From: Acanthamoeba lenticulata
Taxonomy: Eukaryota; Discosea; Longamoebia; Acanthamoebidae
NCBI GenBank assembly: GCA_002179805.1
Contig: NAVB01002555.1
Span: forward strand, 1-15,026
DNA length: 15,026 bases
Direction of reading: 5' to 3'
The notes under the pieces: model-generated
What the model was told of the DNA's origin: nothing
The model's database searches: none
Seen by the model: only the letters and a program-made list of their open reading frames with translations
Shown here: in pieces, positions 8,201-13,884 of the stretch
Position numbering within the stretch: the first letter of the stretch is position 1
How the letters are laid out: each line of letters opens with the position of its first letter
Program-made: the position numbers and the translations under genes

Positions 8201-10559
8201 ATGACTATAACGAGAGTGGCACCGACTTCGACATCGCTTGCGAGCTGGACGGCGAATTATCCATGATCTATGAACAAAGCGACCTCGGCAGCCTGGAGCC
8301 CGCAGTGGACATGGACTATTTCAGCCCGCTTGCGCTGGTATCTAATGCCGCTCCGACCATCACCTCGGCAACGACAACGACGACTGCCGCAGTGCCGAGC
8401 TTCAGCCTTCAGCGCGCAGCGTCGCCGTTGCAGCAGAGGAGGGAAAAGATAGAGGTCGTCAGAGAGGAGAGAGCCGCGAGAGACCGCGAACGAGAGCGCC
8501 GCACCGATGAGGAACGGCGGGAAATGCGTGACACTGCGCAAGACAGCAGGATGAGGCTCTTTGGCCGTAAGAAGGAGGAGCGATCTGCACGGGATCTTGA
8601 CAGCGACTTGGACGACTACTTGACGAACTCCTTGCAGATGGCAGAGGAGGTCTCCATGGCCATGTCGCGGCCGATCCAGAAGGAGGAGATGATGAAGCGC
8701 CGCCGCTTACCGATTCAGTCCAAGCCTGCCGCCGCGCCGCTGAAGAGCGTTACCAAGGAACGGCGCATGGAAGAGGAGGAGAAGAAGAGCCTCTTCATGG
8801 AGGACGAGGAAGAGTGCGGGGCGGTGGAGGAGCAGGCGAGCAGCATGCCCCGGGCTTCTGGGAAAAAGGAGAAGAAGAAGAAGAAGGAGAGCAAGGACAA
8901 GAAGAGGAGGGACATGGCTCCGTCGGCCGAGCTGGCCCAGAACTTTGATTCCCTCTTCTGCGCTGAGCCGTTGCCATCGTCGAATTCGTCATCTTCGACG
9001 TACTGCGGCGATCCGTTCAGTGGCTTTTCGTTTGAGCCCGCCCCTCCGCCAACCCCAGCGCCGTTTGGCGGCCCGCCTCCTCCGTCCCCGGCATACGGGG
9101 CCCCGCCCGCTGCGGCCCCGCCCATGCCATTCATGCCGGTCGCTGCTGCAGCTCCCGCTCCGCTATCCCCATCAGCAATGCGGTCGTCATCGGTGTCAGC
9201 GTCGTCGGCACCAGCGCAAGGCGGCTTCCGTTACGCGTTTGCCCCGACCAAGCGCATGACGAACTCTCGTGCCCAGCTGGCGGCACCACAGGTGAAGCCA
9301 CAGCAACAGCAACAGCAACAACAGCAACAGCAACAGCAGCAACAGGCGATGCCTTCCTACAAGCTGAACAGAAAGAAGGGCTACGTCGAAAAGGGAGACT
9401 CCTTCATGAAGACCGATTTCCTTTCGTCGCTGAAGAGCGTCGATAAATCCTTGGCAGAAAGCAAGAGCGCCCACTACGCCGATGATGATGATGATGATGA
9501 AGGTGGTGGTACGAGCAGCTTGCTTGTCGTTTATCGTCATTGCTGCTTGGAGTTCTCTGGACAGCTGACACGAGCGGAGGCGTTACAGCGGCACCGCAGG
9601 CGGACCAGCCCGAAGAGGCCGCGGGTGGCGGCGGTGGCGGTCAGATCTTCGTGAAGACCCTCACCGGCAAGACCATCACGCTCGAGATGGACCCCGGAGA
9701 CTCCATCGAGACCATCAAGCAGCGCCTCCAGGACAAGGAAGGCATTCCGCCCGACCAAATGCGTTTCATCTTTGCCGGCAAGCAGCTGGAGGACGGCCGC
9801 ACCCTCTCGGATTACAACATGCAGAAGGAGTCCACCCTCCATCTCGTCCTCCGCTTGCGTGGGCCGTCAGTGCAGTGCCCCGATAAGTGGATGCACGTCC
9901 TGCGGCTGCAGAAGCAGAGCGGTGGCCTCAATCCGGGCGTCAACTGGGAGCTCACCAACGAGCTGGCCGAGATCTTGGGTTCGGTGCACCCACTCCAGTT
10001 GTCCCGCCCCACTTGTGTGCGTGTGTGCCTGACCACACTCTCTGGCTTCATCATGTTCCAGGTGTGTCGCTGGACAGCATCACGGACAAGCTCGCCATGA
10101 CTGGTGTCAAGTCGCTCGGCATTCAGCCCTTCGAGCTGCTCCAGATCCTCTTCGCCACAGCGCTCGCCTTGGCCTACCTCGACCTCGCAGAGACTTCATC
10201 GTCCAGCGCTTGGTTCGTCTTCTTTTTCTCCACGCCCCTTTTTCACTGCGTCCCCCGGGTCGTCTGACGGACGGCCTCCCACCCACAGGAAGGTCAAGGT
10301 GGACGCCGCGCGCGAGTGGCTCAAGAGGCAAGAAGAGCAGAACGCGGATCTCTTCAGGACGTTGGAGATCCGCGGAGGCCTCATGCCGCTGGCGCGCAAC
10401 TTCCTCATCCGCAACACCACCGTCGACATCATTCGCATGTGCTCCCCTGACGAGGACGAGGAGCCGGCTCGCCCTGCCCTCGTGCCGCCGGAAGACCTCA
10501 GCGGTGGTGGAGACTACGCGCCTTCGTTTGTTCTCCCGCCCAACCCCTACAGCTTCTGA
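2212..10559 (+). CDS. Vault poly(ADP-ribose) polymerase (PARP4/VPARP-type) with added 14-3-3-like and ubiquitin domains
   Basis: Transfers ADP-ribose from NAD+ to proteins; animal PARP4 sits in the vault particle. My 24-exon model is 2212-2346, 2422-2605, 2658-2872, 2949-3206, 3290-3408, 3486-3618, 3701-3805, 3878-4417, 4501-4854, 4930-5125, 5189-5226, 5299-5860, 5943-6175, 6258-6453, 6530-6672, 6747-6856, 6922-7040, 7116-7316, 7379-7470, 7554-7949, 8029-9508, 9589-9978, 10062-10212 and 10289-10559, about 2206 residues (human PARP4 is 1724). Domains in order: BRCT (about 1-95), helical PARP regulatory region (265-383), and catalytic domain (384-595) with an H-Y-E triad H463 (LLFHGS), Y502 (GAGIYFGD), E571 (VDDEYVIY). 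Then VIT (about 660-805: [18 protein letters not shown]) and vWA with MIDAS D918-x-S920-x-S922, T991 and D1018. Next come a 14-3-3-like domain (1262-1465), a disordered exon, ubiquitin (1955-2029) and a vault-binding tail ([19 protein letters not shown]). The ATG at 2212 places BRCT at the N-terminus. Single-gene status rests on the PARP4-like domain order from BRCT to tail. Confidence 0.9.
6673..6746 (+). other. GC-AG intron within the vault PARP gene
   Basis: The exon ends CTCAAG and the next bases are GCACGC, giving a GC rather than GT donor. The intron ends CACACGCAG and is 74 nt, close to the common length of its neighbours. Removing it joins ...AATLK to [12 protein letters not shown] in frame and restores the PARP4 vWA-downstream sequence. 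In-frame read-through meets TGA at 6718-6720. The only in-frame GT donor nearby (GTGATC at about 6712) would leave an intron of about 35 nt, too short compared with the others. Confidence 0.7.
7259..8094 (+). other. 14-3-3-like domain encoded inside vault PARP (exons 18-21)
   Basis: After splicing, residues about 1262-1465 follow the 14-3-3 helix pattern from its start. [14 protein letters not shown] matches the first helix (LVYxAKLAEQA type). [20 protein letters not shown] followed by SAY matches the M-K-x-V...ELTxEERNLLSVAY block. A charged stretch then ends in [12 protein letters not shown], like the helix before the family's LIP turn. [16 protein letters not shown] matches the signature [21 protein letters not shown] matches the NPIRLGLAL block. 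The phosphopeptide pocket is not conserved: the positions equivalent to human zeta K49, R127 and Y128 are A1309, L1389 and A1390, and R56 is also lost. The last helix is weak or missing. I see this as a degenerate scaffold or dimerisation domain; a plain helical coiled coil is the alternative. Confidence 0.7.
9301..9345 (+). repeat. Poly-glutamine tract, 15 mixed CAG/CAA codons
   Basis: Fifteen consecutive Gln codons in frame within exon 21 of vault PARP. CAG and CAA are interspersed rather than pure CAG, which generally lowers slippage and indicates an older or selected tract. It follows the Ala/Pro-rich segment and precedes a short Lys-rich stretch. Confidence 0.95.
9481..9498 (+). repeat. 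(GAT)6 microsatellite encoding six aspartates
   Basis: Six perfect GAT repeats encode Asp6, followed by Glu and Gly residues, immediately before the 3' end of exon 21. It is a short pure trinucleotide array, so length polymorphism between strains would be expected without frame loss. Confidence 0.95.
9642..9866 (+). other. Internal ubiquitin domain of vault PARP
   Basis: After a six-glycine linker, 75 codons match ubiquitin residues 2-76, starting [15 protein letters not shown] and ending [12 protein letters not shown]. By my reading there are 13 differences from human ubiquitin, among them K29R, Q41M, L43F, I61M and G76P. Leu8, Ile44, His68 and Val70 of the hydrophobic patch are kept, as are K6, K11, K27, K33, K48 and K63. 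With Pro in place of Gly76 and more protein following, it should be neither processed by deubiquitinases nor conjugated. It is embedded in one exon, directly before the vault-interaction tail. Confidence 0.95.
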
Positions 10560-10661
10560 GTTACGCGCGGTCTTGTGTGTCCGCCTGTACTTTGTTTGCT
10601 TCTTTTGCCCCAAGAGAAAGAAAAGCTTTTGCTCTCCCGACGGCGTTTGCGGCTGAGGCAA
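10560..10661 (+). promoter_or_regulatory. 102-nt gap between vault PARP stop and KDM8-like start
   Basis: The gap holds both the 3' end of vault PARP and the 5' leader of the next gene. It contains T-rich runs (TTTGTTTGCTTCTTTTG) and an AAGAGAAAGAAAAGC stretch, but no AATAAA and no clear TATA box. The spacing is extremely tight for two separately transcribed eukaryotic genes. Confidence 0.5.
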
Positions 10662-12570
10662 ATGGACGGCAAAAGGCTGGCCGAGGATGACGCCGCGTGG
10701 GGTGTGTTCGGAGACAGCGACGCCGATGACGACGGTGTGCCTCCCCCTCTGGCCCAGGAGAACGGAGAGTCTGCTACATCTGCTACATTGTCGGAGGCAT
10801 GGGAGATTTTTGACAATGACGACAACTGCCCTGCGCCCGACTTGGAGCTGACACATCAGACAGAGGAAGTGCAAGCGTCAGCACTCCCGGCCACAACGAG
10901 CAGCACCTCCATGCACGCTTCTGCTCCGGCTGCATCCAAATCGCAGCGCTCTCGTCTGGCCGATTTGCTACACAGATTTGCTGACGAACACCTCCGGCAA
11001 ACTTGTCTTGATCTGCGGGAGGTGGGTCAGTCGGCTCTCGCAGAACTGCTCTCCTCCATCTTCGCGCTGTTTGTCAACCCCCAGGCCGATGCTGAAGTGT
11101 TGACGAAGGCGAGGCAACTGAACGACACCGCTTGGGATCGTCTCACACGTGGAGCAGGGTGGGACCACGTGTGCTGGCGCGAGTCCTTTGTGTTCGCGCA
11201 GCTCTTCATCGCCCTAGCGCTTGTCGGTGATCGCCTTCAACCTGCTGGCCAGTCGCCTGCCACTGGTGCCGTTCTCCCTCTGTAGCGCGCCTCCACCATT
11301 TGGTGATCCGCTTACCACGAGTTGCCGCAGGACAGATGAGAACCTGCGACAGGCGGTGAAGCACTTGGACATGGCCATCATCATGGGCGGGCCGGGGGAC
11401 CTGGTGCAGGCGTTCCTCGAGCAAGTGGAACCGCTCATTGTGGCCACCAGCCGAGCGGCGACACCCTCGTCGCAGGTGCGTCATGGTCCCATGTGGGCCC
11501 CATGAGCCATCTGCGGCTTGCTTACTCCAACTGCGTGCCAACACCACAGGACGCGGCTTACTTGCTCGTGCAAGATCTGCCGTGTAGCAAGCAGGTGCCC
11601 GTGATTCAGCACCCCATCGCCCGAGAGGCCCGGCCCACCCTGGCCACCTTCCGCAAGACGTACTTTGACCACCAGCAGCCCGTCGTAATCACAGGTTCGC
11701 ACAGGCGAAGGAGGAAAAAGAAAGTGCAGACTTGGCCAACAACAGAGCGATTGTTATGCAGGAGCGACGACTGGCTGGCGAGCACCGGCCAAGTGGCGAG
11801 ACCTGGCCTACCTCGCGCGTGAATACGGCCACCGCACGGTGCCCGTTGAGATCGGGCGTCCCCTGGATGAGGACGAGCGTGCGAGGACCAGCGGCAAGCA
11901 GACCTGGAAGGAGAGCGCCGTCACGCTGGGCGACTTCATCGACACCTACCTCCTCCCCAGCAGCCGACACGACCACGCCCGATGCGCTGCGGCCGCGAGC
12001 GATGAGGACGAGAACGATCACGGACTGGCGTTCGAGCAGATCGGGTACTTGGCTCAGCACGCGCTCATCGAGCAGCTGCCGTCGTTGCAGGACGACTTCA
12101 CGCCGCCGCCGTATTGTGCGCTGGGCGAGCTGTCCAACATCAACACATGGCTGGGCACGTCGGGCACCGTAACGTCGCTCCACTTTGACAGCTACGACAA
12201 CTTCCTCACGCAAGTGGCCGGTTTCAAGTACGTGCGTCTTTACCACCCGAGCCAGACGCCATTCCTCTACCGCGACACCGGTGTCGCTAAGGGCGCGCCG
12301 ACGAGCCACGGCGACGACAAGACGCACGCGCAACGTGATGGGGAGGAGAAGGAGGAGATGACCATTTCCGCGCAGACCGCCAAGGCGCAAGGCAACTTCA
12401 GCGCTGTGGTCGACGTCGAGCACCCCGACTGGACGCGGTACCCGCTTCTGCGTGAGGCCGTGTACACGGAGACCATTCTGGGGCCGGGCGACATGCTCTT
12501 TATCCCGCAAAATTGCTGGCACTACGTGCGATCGCTCACCACGTCCTTCTCGCTCAACTTCTGGTTCTGA
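10662..12570 (+). CDS. KDM8: JmjC-domain 2-oxoglutarate oxygenase, KDM8/JMJD5-like
   Basis: A 2-oxoglutarate/Fe(II)-dependent oxygenase. Human JMJD5 is described as a protein (arginyl) hydroxylase also linked to histone tails; the substrate here is unknown. Exons are 10662-11226, 11336-11475, 11550-11694 and 11762-12570, about 552 residues (human about 416). The N-terminus is acidic and disordered (about 1-95). A helical domain follows (about 100-240: FVFAQLFIALALV, HLDMAIIMGGPGDLV), as in JMJD5. The JmjC part begins near HPIAREARPTLATF and includes PVVITG, then KWRDLAYLAREYGHRTVPVE after splicing. The Fe-binding residues are H424-x-D426 (SLHFDSYDN) and H537 (NCWHYVRS). K439 (FKYVRLY) sits at the 2-oxoglutarate lysine position, 15 residues after the first His as in JMJD5. 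About 34 extra residues, acidic and Lys-rich, lie between these motifs. The start is the first in-frame ATG after TGA at 10654. The first 3' splice site (AG at 11334-11335) was chosen because it alone keeps frame. Confidence 0.9.
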
Positions 12571-12739
12571 CCTGCAGCCATACTTGATTTCAGTAATCCA
12601 CACAAAGAAAAAAAAATCAAAGAAAAGAAAAGCGAGAAAAGCGCTTGAGTCGGGTTCGCGGTCTGTCTCGGGTTGGTGCACACAAACCGAAGCTGGTGGC
12701 CTGGCTTTAATATTGGATTGAAGCCAAGCTTTCATTACG
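12571..12739 (+). promoter_or_regulatory. Intergenic: KDM8-like 3' end and promoter of secreted-protein gene
   Basis: Contains an A-rich run at about 12603-12640 (AAAGAAAAAAAAATC and similar), probably in or near the KDM8-like 3' UTR. A TTTAATATTGG element at about 12705-12715 lies some 30 nt before the next ATG and could act as a TATA-like box or initiator region. The flanking TGGCTT ... AAGCCA makes a 6-bp inverted repeat with a 13-nt loop. Assignments are tentative. Confidence 0.4.
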
Positions 12740-13723
12740 ATGCGTGTGGTGTCACTTTGCGCTCTGTTTCTGGTCGTCACCACTTGTCTTTTAGCTCCGG
12801 TCAACGCTGGCGGGGTGGAGGGCGACGCGTTCTTCTTTTGCGCTGGACAGCCCATCACGGCGCACTGGAACGACGTGGCCACGGGCAAACTCATCTCCTC
12901 AGTCGACACGCCTGTGAGCATTCCCTTCTTCAACGCGCAGGCATCCGTCGTTGACCGCTCGCAGAAGCTCTACCACTACTTCTGGGCGATTGAAGGGAAT
13001 GACCACAAGTACACGCTGTTCACGTACTCGTTCGCGTCGGCTCCACTGCGCCTCGTCAGGACCTGCGACTTCACGCTCCCCACCAATGTCCTCCAGTGCG
13101 CCGTCACGGGCTCGAATGGGAAGGTCTTCTTCACGGCCACCAGGCCTACGTCAGGCGGACTGACGGAGGTCTCGCTGTTCACCATCAATACGACGAGCTG
13201 CAGCTTGACTACGGTGTCCAACATAAGCGTGTTGCTTCCATTCGGCCCTTCGGAGTGCGTTTATTACGAGCAAGCTGGCAACGGCTTCGTGGCGTTCTAC
13301 AACCTCGAGGCCCTGAGAGACGGCGATCGGCCTTCCCTCGTCTCGCTCGACACACAGGTCTCTGGGACGAGGTCGACAAAGACGTACATCTACCCACGCC
13401 TGTCCATCTTCTCCCAGGCCCGTTACTCGCACGATCTGGCCAGTGATGGACAAACCGTCTACTGGTTGGGAGCGTCCAGCTTGCGCAACAGTACGATGGT
13501 TTCAATCACGCCGAACGGCGTGGCGACACAGCTCTCCTCTGTCAACTACTCGCCCAACAAGCTCGTGAGTTACTCGCAAGACTCTTTCCTTCTGCTTACC
13601 GTGCGAGCTCCCTCCGTGCTGGTAAGCAACACTGGCAAACAGCTTTGGACCAGTGCCCAAGCCATGGAAGACAGTGACACTTGCGCCGCGCTTGGCGGGC
13701 TGGCTTTCAGTCCACGAACCTGA
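12740..13723 (+). CDS. Secreted protein of unknown family, 327 residues, intronless
   Basis: I do not recognise this family. The first 23 residues (MRVVSLCALFLVVTTCLLAP then VNA) form a clear signal peptide with predicted cleavage at VNA|GG. No transmembrane segment or C-terminal GPI-type tail follows, so it should be secreted or lumenal. The mature part has six cysteines (one after FFF near residue 34, then RTCDF, LQCAV, TSCSL, SECVY, DTCAAL) that could form three disulfides, and four N-glycosylation sequons (NTT, NIS, NST, NYS). The sequence is rich in short beta-strand-like segments spaced by Gly/Asp/Asn turns (for example KLYHYFWAIEG, GNGFVAFYN, GQTVYWLGASS, SFLLLTVRAPS), which would fit a beta-propeller, but no blade motif is certain. 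It is the only gene here without introns; its neighbours have 3-23. Confidence 0.85.
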   Translation: MRVVSLCALFLVVTTCLLAPVNAGGVEGDAFFFCAGQPITAHWNDVATGKLISSVDTPVSIPFFNAQASVVDRSQKLYHYFWAIEGNDHKYTLFTYSFASAPLRLVRTCDFTLPTNVLQCAVTGSNGKVFFTATRPTSGGLTEVSLFTINTTSCSLTTVSNISVLLPFGPSECVYYEQAGNGFVAFYNLEALRDGDRPSLVSLDTQVSGTRSTKTYIYPRLSIFSQARYSHDLASDGQTVYWLGASSLRNSTMVSITPNGVATQLSSVNYSPNKLVSYSQDSFLLLTVRAPSVLVSNTGKQLWTSAQAMEDSDTCAALGGLAFSPRT

Positions 13724-13884
13724 TTGCCTTTCTGATAAATTACCCAGTCGGGATTCGAACCGGCAGTACCCGCCGCCAAACGGTTTCTTGGGTTGGTGGT
13801 GTCTTGGGTGGTTGGCAAACTCAAGAAGAACAGCAAGGCCCAAGGAAACAAACACGCGCCCGTGTCTCGAGGTGTGCCTGCCAG
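13724..13884 (+). promoter_or_regulatory. Intergenic region upstream of BRF1 with an orphan B-box
   Basis: 161 nt between the secreted-protein stop and the BRF1 ATG. A GATAAATTA stretch lies near 13735. On the minus strand, 13761-13751 reads GGTTCGAATCC, a perfect match to the Pol III B-box (GGTTCGANTCC). No tRNA folds around it: the T-stem has mismatches, no D-arm or A-box is visible, and there is no downstream T-run. The rest is G/T-rich (about 13782-13815) and then A-rich. Confidence 0.5.
13751..13761 (-). promoter_or_regulatory. B-box (TFIIIC-type) match
   Basis: Minus strand GGTTCGAATCC, identical to the tRNA T-loop/B-box consensus bound by TFIIIC. It lies 124 nt upstream of the BRF1 start codon. 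A match of 11 specified bases is unlikely at random in a 161-nt gap, but a decayed tRNA remnant would give the same signal. Confidence 0.4.

Larger units (their letters stand above)
8029..9508 (+). other. Long low-complexity exon 21 of vault PARP
   Basis: This 1480-nt exon is nearly three times longer than any other exon of the gene and has no internal stop. It encodes residues about 1444-1937. After the end of the 14-3-3-like domain come an acidic Asp/Tyr/Asn stretch (8170-8260), a Glu/Arg-rich charged helix (8430-8560), a Lys/Glu-rich block ending KDKKRRD that resembles a nuclear localisation signal (about 8860-8920), and an Ala/Pro-rich segment (9030-9230). A poly-Gln run and an Asp run follow. 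Animal PARP4 also has a disordered region between vWA and the vault-binding tail, so this is probably its counterpart, but no sequence similarity is evident. Confidence 0.75.

Noticed and set aside
8020..9654. The long open frame as an independent gene starting near 8020
   Set aside because: The preceding exon joins in frame at 8029 and completes the 14-3-3-like domain; the frame runs past a good donor at 9509 into sequence that must be spliced to reach ubiquitin and the PARP4-type tail.
9540..10100. A stand-alone ubiquitin or ubiquitin-fusion gene
   Set aside because: No initiator Met before QIFVKT, a Gly6 linker fused upstream, Pro at position 76, and downstream exons that encode the PARP4 C-terminal region in continuous frame.
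11689..12933. 414-residue open frame on the minus strand
   Set aside because: It lies antisense to the KDM8-like JmjC exon and runs past its stop; the long frame is a by-product of GC-rich coding with few stops, and its sequence resembles no family.
13690..13830. Possible tRNA gene on the minus strand around the GGTTCGAATCC motif
   Set aside because: The T-stem would contain mismatches, no D-arm or A-box is present at tRNA spacing, the acceptor stem pairs only partly, and there is no T-run after it.
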